Made by a program: the position numbers and the translations under genes. From an uncultured Eubacterium sp. (lineage in GTDB: Bacteria; Bacillota; Clostridia; Lachnospirales; Lachnospiraceae), in contig CAJTZF010000004.1 of assembly GCA_910584245.1 (NCBI GenBank), positions 62,001 to 126,000 of the forward strand: a stretch of 64,000 bases of DNA, written 5' to 3'. The notes beneath the pieces were generated by a model. The model did not search any database and was not told where the DNA came from. It worked only from the letters and a program-made list of their open reading frames with translations. This document shows, in pieces, positions 25,284-32,556 of this stretch (within the stretch, counting starts at the first letter, position 1; each line of letters begins with the position of its first letter).

Positions 25284-26102
25284 ATGAAAACGGTTCTTAC
25301 AATTGCGGGGTCGGATTGCAGCGGCGGCGCGGGAATCCAGGCGGATTTAAAGACCATTGGCGCATTTGGCCTGTATGGGATGAGCGCCCTGACGGCTATT
25401 ACCGTCCAGAATACTTGTGGTGTATTTCGTGTTGAGCCTGTAAAGGCGTCGGTTGTGGAGGAGCAGCTCCGCGCTGTGTTTGAGGATATCCCGCCGGATG
25501 CGGTGAAGGTCGGCATGGTGGTAAACCGGGAGAATATACAGGCAGTTGCCGCGGTACTACGGAAATACAGGCCGGCGGTCATACTAGACCCGGTTATGAT
25601 TTCTACGAGCGGGACGGCGCTTTTGGATGAGCGGGCAACCGAGGCGCTCACGGGACAATTGTTTCCCCTTGCGGAGCTGGTTACACCGAATCTGCCGGAG
25701 GCACAGGCATTGTGGGGCAGAAGTATTTGTTCAGACGGGGAGCGGGAGCTGGCGGCGCGGGAGCTGGCAAAAAAATATGGCTGTTCGGTTTTGATTAAGG
25801 GAGGACATGGCGCTGGAAGTGCGGATGATTTGCTTTATAATAGCAAGTCTGGCGTCTGGAGCTGGTTTCGGAATGAGAAGATTTCGAATTGCAATACACA
25901 TGGGACGGGCTGTACATTATCTTCTGCGGCTGCCTGCGGTCTGGCGCAGGGGTTATCACTGGAGGAGAGTGTCCGGGCGGCAAAGGAGTACATCACAGGG
26001 GCGATTCAGAGTGGAATGAGGCTGGGGCATGGGAACGGCCCGCTCAATCACTTTTTCCAGCCGCAAAAGAAGAGAGGGGAGAAGGCCGATGGCATTAAAT
26101 AA
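25284..26102 (+). CDS. thiD: Hydroxymethylpyrimidine/phosphomethylpyrimidine kinase
   Basis: Phosphorylates HMP and HMP-phosphate in thiamine biosynthesis and salvage; cytosolic ribokinase-fold enzyme of 272 residues. Motifs: LTIAGSDCSGGAGIQADLKT at the start, QNTCGV, DPVMISTSG, TPNLPEA, and the catalytic anion hole NTHGTGCTLSSA near residue 212. The start ATG 25284 follows GGAAGGG; the frame is open further upstream but that part shadows the GNAT gene. No TPP riboswitch was noticed upstream, so it is probably not under direct thiamine control here; ThiD-like pyridoxal kinase activity is an alternative for such stand-alone copies. Confidence 0.92.
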   Translation: MKTVLTIAGSDCSGGAGIQADLKTIGAFGLYGMSALTAITVQNTCGVFRVEPVKASVVEEQLRAVFEDIPPDAVKVGMVVNRENIQAVAAVLRKYRPAVILDPVMISTSGTALLDERATEALTGQLFPLAELVTPNLPEAQALWGRSICSDGERELAARELAKKYGCSVLIKGGHGAGSADDLLYNSKSGVWSWFRNEKISNCNTHGTGCTLSSAAACGLAQGLSLEESVRAAKEYITGAIQSGMRLGHGNGPLNHFFQPQKKRGEKADGIK

Positions 26103-26853
26103 AGAGTTTGAAAAATCAGCGTTAGATGAAAGCGCATCCATTTACGCGAAACGGGATGAGAGTGAGACGGAAAGAAGCAGGTGGAGCAAAATGGACCGGA
26201 AACAGAGATGGGTTCATTTCAAAACCTATTATTTGCGTCTTGTTATAATCGGATGTTTTGTGCTGGTGGTGGCAGGTTTTTTTGTGTATAAAGATGTGAT
26301 TAAGAGGACGGAAGTGATATACCGGTGCGCCATTTTGAATGAGATAGCGACGGATTTACCGATTACTTCCTTCGCAGACAGCTTTACACAATCGCTGGAT
26401 TTAGACCCGGACCGAAATATGGCGTCATTTCACTTATATTATACAAATACGGAACTGGCAAACAGAGTAGGGGCTACGGTGTCCTCTGATTTAACGAATG
26501 TTTCCTCTATGATTTATGCGGGTACACTGGATTCTGTCATAGCGGGTCAGGAAGACTTCGACGGTTATCGGGAAAAAGGCCTGTTTTGGGATTTGACGGA
26601 GTGGTTAAGCGAAGAGCAGCGGGAGAAACTTGCGGACAAGCTGTATATACCGGAGACGGAGGATAATGAACAGCGTCATCCCTACGGTATTTACTTAGAC
26701 CAGAGTGCTGTTTACCAACAGATTTTCGAGGGCGGGGGGGGAATCGTGGAACAGCCAGTATTGGGATTTATTGTAAATTCAAAGACAAAAGAAATGTCGA
26801 TGGCATTATTGGATTATTTGTTTCCGGAGCTGGGTTCCGGAGCGGATTCATAA
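26089..26853 (+). CDS. Single-pass membrane protein of unknown function
   Basis: A 254-residue protein: charged cytoplasmic N terminus (about 1-50, with KMDRKQRWVHFKTYYLRL), one TM (about 51-72, VIIGCFVLVVAGFFVYKDVI) and an outer domain of about 180 residues resembling the non-catalytic proteins found beside transporters (FADSFTQSLDLDPDRNMASF, then YREKGLFWDLTEWLSEEQ and PYGIYLDQSAVYQQIF). ATG 26089 lies inside the end of thiD (14-base overlap) behind GAGAAGG. Family not recognised; the outer domain may adopt a solute-binding-protein-like half fold, which is a guess. Confidence 0.6.
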   Translation: MALNKEFEKSALDESASIYAKRDESETERSRWSKMDRKQRWVHFKTYYLRLVIIGCFVLVVAGFFVYKDVIKRTEVIYRCAILNEIATDLPITSFADSFTQSLDLDPDRNMASFHLYYTNTELANRVGATVSSDLTNVSSMIYAGTLDSVIAGQEDFDGYREKGLFWDLTEWLSEEQREKLADKLYIPETEDNEQRHPYGIYLDQSAVYQQIFEGGGGIVEQPVLGFIVNSKTKEMSMALLDYLFPELGSGADS

Positions 26854-26882
26854 CTATAAAAACAATATAAGGAGTAGATTAT

Positions 26883-27125
26883 ATGGCAAAGAACACATTT
26901 GGTATTTCCCCGGAGCAGAAGAAGCAAATGCAGGAAGAAATCGTTTATTTTTTTAAAGAGGAGAGAGGGGAGGAGCTCGGCATCATTGGTTCTGAGACGG
27001 TCCTGGACTTTTTTCTTGATATTTTAGGGGACACTATTTACAATAAAGCGCTTGACGATGTGAAGCTGTGGCTGACGAGGAACGTTGAGAATTTGGAGAG
27101 CGATTATTACGCGCTCTATAAGTAA
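26883..27125 (+). CDS. DUF2164 family small protein
   Basis: An 80-residue soluble protein. The pattern SPEQKKQMQEEIVYFFKEER, then ELGIIGSETVLDFFLDILG and DVKLWLTRNVENLESDYY, matches DUF2164, a small alpha-helical family of unknown function found in many Bacteria. AAGGAG precedes ATG 26883. It lies in the run between a membrane protein and a HAD phosphatase. Confidence 0.82.
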   Translation: MAKNTFGISPEQKKQMQEEIVYFFKEERGEELGIIGSETVLDFFLDILGDTIYNKALDDVKLWLTRNVENLESDYYALYK

Positions 27126-27141
27126 GAAGGGGAGCTGTGAC

Positions 27142-28014
27142 ATGCAGGGGAAGAGAAGCATACGGTTAATTGCGTTCGATCTGGATGGGACGGTTTTGGA
27201 TGACCACAAGAAAATACTGCCGCAGACAAAGGCGGCTTTGGAAAGTGCGGCCGGGCGGGGCATCGAGATTGTTCCGGCGACAGGACGGCCGTATTGCGGC
27301 CTGTCCTCGGAGATCGACCGCTTACAGGGAGTGCGGTATGTACTGACTTGCAATGGCGCGGGGGTGTACGAAAAAGAGACGGGAAAATGCCGGATGGAGA
27401 GTGGTATGAGTCTTGACTCTTTTTTGCCGCTGCTGGCGGAGGTAGAGCCGCTGCCAGTTATGGCGGATCCCTTTGTAAAAGGCGAGGCATTTATGAATAA
27501 AAAAAACCGGCCGCTGGTGGAGCGGATACGCGCACCGGAGGAATTGAAGGAGTATATCCGGCGCTCGCGTACCCTTGTTCCAAATTTGGTGGAGTATTTA
27601 CGGAAACGCGGGGATGAGGTGGAGAAACTCACGATAAATTTTGTGGAAGATGAGGAGGGAAGGCGCCAGGGATATGACGAGGTGGTGAATATTTTGAGCC
27701 GCTATCCGCAGTTGAATGCCGTTTCCGGCGGTATGCGGAATATTGAGGTCACAAAAAAGGGAATATCGAAGGCGAGCGGGTTACTCTGGCTCGGTGAATT
27801 TCTTGGCATTCCACCGCAGGAGATGATTGCCTTTGGCGACAGCGGAAACGATTTGGAGATGATTAAGGCGGCGGGCGTGGGCGTGGCGATGGGAAACGCA
27901 GAGGAAGAAGTGAAAGAAGCGGCGGATTTTGTGACGTTGCCGAATACAGAAAACGGAATTGTGTACGCACTGCAAAAATATGGAGTGGTTTTGGGAGAGG
28001 GGGAAGAACGGTGA
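27142..28014 (+). CDS. Cof-type HAD-superfamily phosphatase
   Basis: A 290-residue cytosolic phosphatase. Motif I FDLDGTVLDD (nucleophile Asp at about residue 13), motif II PATGRPYCG, a C2B cap with KAALESAAGRGIEIV-type neighbourhood, Lys of motif III in VTKKGISKASGL and motif IV FGDSGNDLEMI are present. GVAMGNAEEEVKEAADFVT is the usual C-terminal block. The physiological substrate (sugar phosphate, FMN or pyridoxal phosphate) is not predictable. ATG 27142 follows GGGGAG; the preceding open frame is shadow. Overlaps the next gene by four bases (GTGA). Confidence 0.93.
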   Translation: MQGKRSIRLIAFDLDGTVLDDHKKILPQTKAALESAAGRGIEIVPATGRPYCGLSSEIDRLQGVRYVLTCNGAGVYEKETGKCRMESGMSLDSFLPLLAEVEPLPVMADPFVKGEAFMNKKNRPLVERIRAPEELKEYIRRSRTLVPNLVEYLRKRGDEVEKLTINFVEDEEGRRQGYDEVVNILSRYPQLNAVSGGMRNIEVTKKGISKASGLLWLGEFLGIPPQEMIAFGDSGNDLEMIKAAGVGVAMGNAEEEVKEAADFVTLPNTENGIVYALQKYGVVLGEGEER

Positions 28015-28922
28015 TCTATACCGTGACATTAAATCCATCGCTGGACTATATTGTGGATGTGGATGATTTTAAGCCAGGTGTGACAAACCGCACAGCCAGG
28101 GAAGCGGTCTGCGCCGGAGGAAAGGGAATCAACGTATCGGTCGTACTCAAAAACCTTGGGTTTGAAAGTACTGCGCTTGGATTTATTGGCGGCTTTACCG
28201 GGCAGGAAATAAAGCGGTTGCTGGAGGCGCAGGGGGTGTGCTCTGAATTTATACAAGTGGCGCACGGGAGTTCGCGGATTAATGTGAAGGTGCGTTCCGG
28301 GGAGGAAAGTGAGATCAACGGACGGGGGCCGGCCGTCGACAGGGAAGATATTGACCGGCTTTACCAAAAACTGGACCGGCTGCGGGACGGGGACACATTA
28401 GTGCTGGCGGGAAGTATACCGCCCACGGTGCCGCAGTCCATGTATAAGGATATTATGATGTTTCTGGCTGGCAGGAATTTGAGGATCGCAGTGGATGCCA
28501 CGAAAGACTTGCTTCTTCAGACGCTGCCCTGCCACCCTTTTATAATTAAGCCAAACCGTTCTGAGCTGGAAGAGATGTTTGGAGTTCCGGTCCCGGGTAA
28601 ACGGGAAGCGGTTTATTATGCCAAAGAGCTGCAGCAAAAGGGGGCGGCTAACGTTATTGTGTCGATGGCGGGGGACGGGGCGGTTTTTGCCGCAGAAGAC
28701 GGCCATGTTTATGAGACTGGGGCCCCGGAGGGCCGCGCAGTGAACTCGGTAGGAGCCGGGGACTCAATGGTGGCAGGCTTTTTGGCAGGCTATATGGCTT
28801 CCGGCAGCTATGGGGAGGCATTTAAAATGGCAGTCTGCACGGGAAGCGCCAGCGCATTTTCCGAACAGCTGGCAACGGGAGAAGAAGTGGAGGCCATTTT
28901 AAAAAAATTCCATTTTTCCTAA
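28011..28922 (+). CDS. 1-phosphofructokinase / PfkB-family hexose kinase
   Basis: A 303-residue PfkB kinase of the 1-phosphofructokinase / tagatose-6-phosphate kinase branch. It opens with the family signature YTVTLNPSLDYIVDV; AGGKGINVSVVLKNLG binds the sugar phosphate, RINVKVRSGEESEINGRGP follows, and VNSVGAGDSMVAGFLAGY carries the catalytic Asp and anion hole. GTG start at 28011 overlaps the HAD stop. No fruA or fruR lies beside it, so the substrate (fructose 1-phosphate or tagatose 6-phosphate) cannot be decided. Last gene of the run that begins at 24.8 kb. Confidence 0.92.
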   Translation: MIYTVTLNPSLDYIVDVDDFKPGVTNRTAREAVCAGGKGINVSVVLKNLGFESTALGFIGGFTGQEIKRLLEAQGVCSEFIQVAHGSSRINVKVRSGEESEINGRGPAVDREDIDRLYQKLDRLRDGDTLVLAGSIPPTVPQSMYKDIMMFLAGRNLRIAVDATKDLLLQTLPCHPFIIKPNRSELEEMFGVPVPGKREAVYYAKELQQKGAANVIVSMAGDGAVFAAEDGHVYETGAPEGRAVNSVGAGDSMVAGFLAGYMASGSYGEAFKMAVCTGSASAFSEQLATGEEVEAILKKFHFS

Positions 28923-28956
28923 ATTTTTTTGTTTTTTTTGAATGGATTTTCCATTG

Positions 28957-28979
28957 CCAATCGTTTTATAAGTGAAGTC
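28957..28979 (+). promoter_or_regulatory. Predicted ECF sigma promoter, copy 1
   Basis: CAATCGTTTT (28958-28967), six bases, GAAGTC (28974-28979), 34 bases before the small secreted protein gene. The same CAATCGTTTT and the same six-base gap occur before the second ECF operon at 50.15 kb. Best read as an ECF-type -35/-10 promoter allowing autoregulation. Confidence 0.6.
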
Positions 28980-29012
28980 AAAAAACTATAAAGTAAAATG
29001 GAGGGAAAAGAT

Positions 29013-29285
29013 ATGAAGAAGATTATGGCAGGTGCTGCAGTATTGGTGTTGGTGCTTTTTGTTGGAACAACAGGCGTACATGCGGCGGGTTCTGTTCAGG
29101 GGAGGAACTTTGCACATGACGTTGGCTGCGGCAGGGGAGGAGCTCTTTGCCAGTACGCAAACGTGGACAAAGCGGTGCAGAGCCAGGATGGTTACACAAA
29201 TTATAGCGGGCACCATGCGGGACAAGGGCATGGATGTAATCGTATGGGCAGTGGAAATAGCTGCGGGGGAACGTGTTGGAGATAA
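29013..29285 (+). CDS. Small secreted Cys/His/Gly-rich protein
   Basis: A 90-residue exported protein. Signal peptide about 1-24 (KKIMAGAAVLVLVLFVG, cleavage near VHA). The mature part of about 66 residues has five Cys (39, 46, 75, 84, 88), several His and many Gly: HDVGCGRGGALCQYAN, then YSGHHAGQGHGCNRMG and SCGGTCWR. It recalls the small secreted proteins of Lachnospiraceae with a DxDGDGxCD stretch, but that stretch is degenerate here. Metal or redox binding is plausible. GGAGGG precedes ATG 29013. It sits between a predicted ECF promoter and the sigma gene, so it is probably the first gene of that autoregulated operon. Confidence 0.7.
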   Translation: MKKIMAGAAVLVLVLFVGTTGVHAAGSVQGRNFAHDVGCGRGGALCQYANVDKAVQSQDGYTNYSGHHAGQGHGCNRMGSGNSCGGTCWR

Positions 29286-29303
29286 TTTAGGCGAGGTTTT
29301 ACT

Positions 29304-29789
29304 ATGCGGAGCGAACAAGAGGTCAACAGGGCCATCGAACGTCATTCAGATACGGTTCGGCGGCTCTGTATGATACACCTGAAAAATTATGCGGATACCG
29401 AGGACATATTCCAAAATGTGTTTTTGAAATATGTCCTTAGCTCCGTTTCTTTTGAAAATGAGGAGCATGAGCGGGCCTGGTTTATCCGGGTTACAATAAA
29501 TGCCTGCAAGGACTTGCTCAAAAGTTTTTTCCGAAGCAGGACGGTTTGTCTTGAGGCGGTTACGGAACTGCCCGCCGGCCAGCCGCCGGAACACCGGGAA
29601 ATTTTAGAGGCCGTTCTTTCCCTGCCGCCTAAGTACAGAAATGTGGTCTATCTTTATTATTATGAGGAGTATACCGCCCCCCAGATCAGCCAAATATTAC
29701 ATAAAAATGTAAATACGGTTTATACTCTCTTAACTCGTTCCAGACAATTACTCAAGGAGAAACTGGAAGGTGATGAATATGAATGGTAA
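29304..29789 (+). CDS. ECF RNA polymerase sigma factor
   Basis: A 161-residue extracytoplasmic-function sigma factor. Region 2 (about 5-75) includes NYADTEDIFQNVFLKY, which contacts core and the -10 element. Region 4 (about 105-155) includes LSLPPKYRNVVYLYYYEEYT and the recognition helix after the HKNVNTVYTLLTRSR block. No C-terminal sensing domain. It begins 18 bases after the small secreted protein gene and overlaps the RsgI-like anti-sigma gene. It probably recognises the CAATCGTTTT-N6-G(A/T)AG(T/A)C promoter upstream of its own operon. Confidence 0.93.
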   Translation: MRSEQEVNRAIERHSDTVRRLCMIHLKNYADTEDIFQNVFLKYVLSSVSFENEEHERAWFIRVTINACKDLLKSFFRSRTVCLEAVTELPAGQPPEHREILEAVLSLPPKYRNVVYLYYYEEYTAPQISQILHKNVNTVYTLLTRSRQLLKEKLEGDEYEW

Positions 29790-30534
29790 GATGAAGGATA
29801 TTTTCGATACAATCCATGCGGAAGAAGAATTAAAAGACAAAACGAGGGAATTTCTCTACACAACGACGCATGGTTATAAGAGACTTAAACCAGTTAATTA
29901 CAGGCGGTTTGTTCCGGCAGTGGCGTGCCTGCTTTTTCTGCTGGCCGGCTGGGGCGGCTATTATATTTATTTTACCCCGACGTCTGTCATTAGCGTGGAT
30001 GTGAATCCATCGGTTGAATTGGGGATCAACCGGTTTGACAAGGTTATTTCTGTCGAGGGCTATAATCGTGAAGGCGACCAGATCGCCGCCTTACTAAATG
30101 TAAAATATATGAATTATACAGATGCCTTGGACCGGATTTTGAAAGATGAGAGCATTGCCAGTTATTTATCCCAGGATGAAATTGTTTCGATCGCTGTTGT
30201 CGGCTCGGATGAAGAAAGATGTGGCAAGATGCTTACGGAAATTGAGTCATTTACCGCTAAGACCAAGAACACGCATTGTTGTTCTGCCAATATGGAAGAT
30301 GTGGAGGAAGCGCATACGGCGCAGCTTTCCTATGGGAAATATCAGGCATACCTGGAACTGAATGCGCTTGACCCAAGTATCACACCCGAAAAAATCCAGG
30401 GAATGACGATGCGGGAAATCCGTGACCTGCTGCGCGCCCTCTATGCGCAAAACCCGGATAAGCAGCCGGAAGACGGCTTTCTACATGGTGAACACCACGG
30501 TTACGGAAACGGGCATGGCGGCAAATGTCATTGA
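29779..30534 (+). CDS. RsgI-like anti-sigma factor with His/Gly-rich tail
   Basis: About 251 residues: a short cytoplasmic N terminus (about 1-40) that would bind the sigma factor, one TM (about 44-66, FVPAVACLLFLLAGWGGYY), then the RsgI-like middle domain recognised by SVISVDVNPSVELGINRFDK and VISVEGYNREGDQ. The outer part ends in a His/Gly-rich tail (HGEHHGYGNGHGGKCH) and has a CCS pair about 85 residues earlier. ATG 29779 has GGAAGG eight bases before; two upstream in-frame starts (29770, 29773) are too close to it. Unlike Clostridium thermocellum RsgI proteins it carries no carbohydrate-binding module. The tail suggests metal sensing, which is inference. Confidence 0.8.
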   Translation: MNGKMKDIFDTIHAEEELKDKTREFLYTTTHGYKRLKPVNYRRFVPAVACLLFLLAGWGGYYIYFTPTSVISVDVNPSVELGINRFDKVISVEGYNREGDQIAALLNVKYMNYTDALDRILKDESIASYLSQDEIVSIAVVGSDEERCGKMLTEIESFTAKTKNTHCCSANMEDVEEAHTAQLSYGKYQAYLELNALDPSITPEKIQGMTMREIRDLLRALYAQNPDKQPEDGFLHGEHHGYGNGHGGKCH

Positions 30535-30575
30535 CGGTTTTGGGGGCGCATATAAAAATTATTAGAAATTAAGGG

Positions 30576-30604
30576 TTGACATTTAGGAAAGGTGGGCGTA
30601 TAAT
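30576..30604 (+). promoter_or_regulatory. Consensus SigA promoter of the AmtB-PII gene
   Basis: TTGACA (30576-30581), 17-base spacer, TATAAT (30599-30604): the full consensus. Transcription should start near 30611 and run into the leader hairpins at 30618-30657. Such a strong promoter in front of a leader terminator suggests control at the elongation step. Confidence 0.9.
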
Positions 30605-30617
30605 ACCACATGTAAAC

Positions 30618-30657
30618 GACAAAGACGTCAGGTGAGTAAATCACTTGGCGTTTTTTT
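30618..30657 (+). promoter_or_regulatory. Leader attenuator, possible ANTAR target
   Basis: A terminator stem, ACGTCAGGTGA (30625-30635) with TCACTTGGCGT (30641-30651; two G-T pairs), followed by seven Ts, lies between the promoter and the ATG. Just before it, GAC-AAAGAC-GTC (30618-30629) can form a hairpin with a six-base loop having A at position 1 and G at position 4, the signature of ANTAR antiterminator targets. Its 3' arm is shared with the terminator stem, so the two folds exclude each other. No ANTAR protein is encoded in this window and the second hairpin is not convincing. Confidence 0.55.
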
Positions 30658-30725
30658 GTTTATACGGCCGATACGAATTCGTACATAGTTTAATTGGAAA
30701 CCATCAATTTTAGGAGGTGTCTTTT

Positions 30726-32489
30726 ATGAATATGGCAGAAGAATTAGTGGAAATGTTTCAAAAGGCAAGTTCAGAAGTAAGTTTTGGGATTTGGTATTTA
30801 ATTGGGGCCGCACTTGTGTTTTTTATGCAGGCGGGGTTTGCGATGGTCGAGACCGGATTTACTAGGGCTAAAAATGCGGGAAACATCATTATGAAAAACC
30901 TGATGGATTTTTGCCTCGGTACGATTGTATTTATGCTGATCGGCTATGGTATTATGAATTCTGAAAACTATTTCTTTGGAATAATTGGTATGCCGGATTA
31001 TCAAATGTATACGGATTTTTCGGGTTTTGACTGGAAAATGTTTTTCTTTCAGCTCGTATTTTGTGCGACGTGTGCAACGATTGTGTCCGGCGCGATGGCA
31101 GAGCGTACGAAATTTAGTATGTACTGTGTGTATTCTCTGATTATAAGCGCCGTCGTATACCCGATTGAAGCGGGGTGGACGTGGAATTCCCAGGGATGGC
31201 TGGCCCAGCTCGGATTTATTGATTTTGCGGGCTCCGCTGTGATACATATGGTCGGGGGCATTACCGCTCTTGTCGGCGCCAGTATTCTCGGCGCCCGTAT
31301 CGGAAAATTTGACCGGAATGGAAAGCCGAAAGCGATACCCGGTCACAATATCACGATCGGTGCACTTGGATGCTTTATTTTGTGGTTCGCCTGGTATGGT
31401 TTCAACGGCGCGGCGGCCACGAGTGTGGACGAAATGGCAAAGATCATGGCGACAACGACGATCGCACCGGCAATTGCAACTACGGCGTGTATGATATTTA
31501 CATGGGTGAAATACGGGAAGCCGGATGTTTCCATGTGCCTGAACGCGTCGCTGGCCGGTCTGGTCGGTATTACGGCGGGGTGCGCAAATGTCGATGCGGT
31601 TGGCGCGGCGGCGATCGGTGTTGTTGACGGATTGCTCGTAGTTTTCGGTGTTTGGTTTGTAGACAATGTATTGAAGATTGATGATCCGGTCGGGGCGGTG
31701 GCAGTACACGGCTTCAACGGCGCCTGGGGTGCGGTCGCAGTTGGGTTATTTGATTACCAGAACGGACTTTTATATGGCGGCGGTGCCCACCAGCTCGGCG
31801 TACAGCTCCTCGGCGTTGTAACGATCGGTATATATGCGGCGGTGATAATGGCAATTGTTTTCACTGTGCTGAATAAATTATTTGGACTTCGTGTCACGGC
31901 AGAGGAGGAAATACTTGGCCTTGACGCCACCGAGCACGGGCTTCCATCGGCATATGCGGACTTTATGCCAGCGGGGGACCGGTTCTATACGGCGTCCTCG
32001 GGTATCGGTAAAGGAGTAGCGGCGCCGGGAGGTGTGCCTGCGGAACAGGCAGTGCCGGTTACCGAGGTGACGCCGGCGGCGAAAGCGCCAGGGGCAAAAG
32101 TACCGGTTTCTGTGTCGAATGGTGCGGATGGCGCTAAGATTAGCAGGATCTCAATTATATGTAAACAGAATAAGTTTGAAGAGCTGCAGGCAGCGTTGAA
32201 TGAAATCGGCGTTATGGGCATTACGGTCACGCAAGTGCTCGGATGTGGTGCACAGAAGGGAAGTTCGGAGTATTACCGCGGTGTGCCAGTAGATTTCACG
32301 CTCTTGCCCAAAATTAAAGTAGAGGTTATCGTGAGCGCAGTACCGGTCAGCCGGGTCGTGGAAGCGGCAAAACAGGCTCTGTATACAGGACATATCGGAG
32401 ATGGCAAGATCTTTGTATACGATGTGGAAGACGTCATTAAGGTGCGGACTGGAGAGAGTGGATTTGATGCATTGCAGGATGATGAGTAA
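30726..32489 (+). CDS. Ammonium transporter fused to a PII signal domain
   Basis: A 587-residue protein. Residues about 15-400 are an Amt channel with 11 TMs: FMQAGFAMVETGFTRAKNAG near the start, GSAVIHMVGGITALVGA carrying the first pore His, and AVHGFNGAWGAVAVGLF the second. A flexible Ala/Pro/Val-rich linker (about 430-475) leads to a complete PII (GlnB/GlnK-like) domain of about 110 residues: T-loop with SSEYYRGVPVDFTLLPK including the conserved Tyr pair, and B-loop TGHIGDGKIFV. Fusion places the gate-closing regulator on the channel itself. AGGAGGTG precedes ATG 30726; three upstream codons in frame are not used. Regulated through the leader at 30618-30657. Confidence 0.93.
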   Translation: MNMAEELVEMFQKASSEVSFGIWYLIGAALVFFMQAGFAMVETGFTRAKNAGNIIMKNLMDFCLGTIVFMLIGYGIMNSENYFFGIIGMPDYQMYTDFSGFDWKMFFFQLVFCATCATIVSGAMAERTKFSMYCVYSLIISAVVYPIEAGWTWNSQGWLAQLGFIDFAGSAVIHMVGGITALVGASILGARIGKFDRNGKPKAIPGHNITIGALGCFILWFAWYGFNGAAATSVDEMAKIMATTTIAPAIATTACMIFTWVKYGKPDVSMCLNASLAGLVGITAGCANVDAVGAAAIGVVDGLLVVFGVWFVDNVLKIDDPVGAVAVHGFNGAWGAVAVGLFDYQNGLLYGGGAHQLGVQLLGVVTIGIYAAVIMAIVFTVLNKLFGLRVTAEEEILGLDATEHGLPSAYADFMPAGDRFYTASSGIGKGVAAPGGVPAEQAVPVTEVTPAAKAPGAKVPVSVSNGADGAKISRISIICKQNKFEELQAALNEIGVMGITVTQVLGCGAQKGSSEYYRGVPVDFTLLPKIKVEVIVSAVPVSRVVEAAKQALYTGHIGDGKIFVYDVEDVIKVRTGESGFDALQDDE

Positions 32490-32510
32490 CGGTCATCCCA
32501 GGATTTATAT

Positions 32511-32556
32511 AAACCTCCAAACGGATGGAACATATATTACTCAGTTTGGAGGTTTT
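32511..32556. terminator. Bidirectional terminator overlapping a coding end
   Basis: A perfect 12-base stem, AAACCTCCAAAC (32511-32522) with GTTTGGAGGTTT (32544-32555). It lies between the convergent AmtB-PII and HTH-TPR genes, and its right arm encodes the last residues of the minus-strand gene. Confidence 0.8.

Noticed and set aside
25284..25300. TPP riboswitch upstream of thiD
   Set aside because: Only four bases separate thiD from the GNAT gene, and no thi-box sequence was seen before the GNAT gene.
30798..31709. 303-codon minus-strand frame opposite the AmtB domain
   Set aside because: Antisense shadow of a strongly conserved gene; its composition is rich in Arg, His and Thr, as expected for such shadows.
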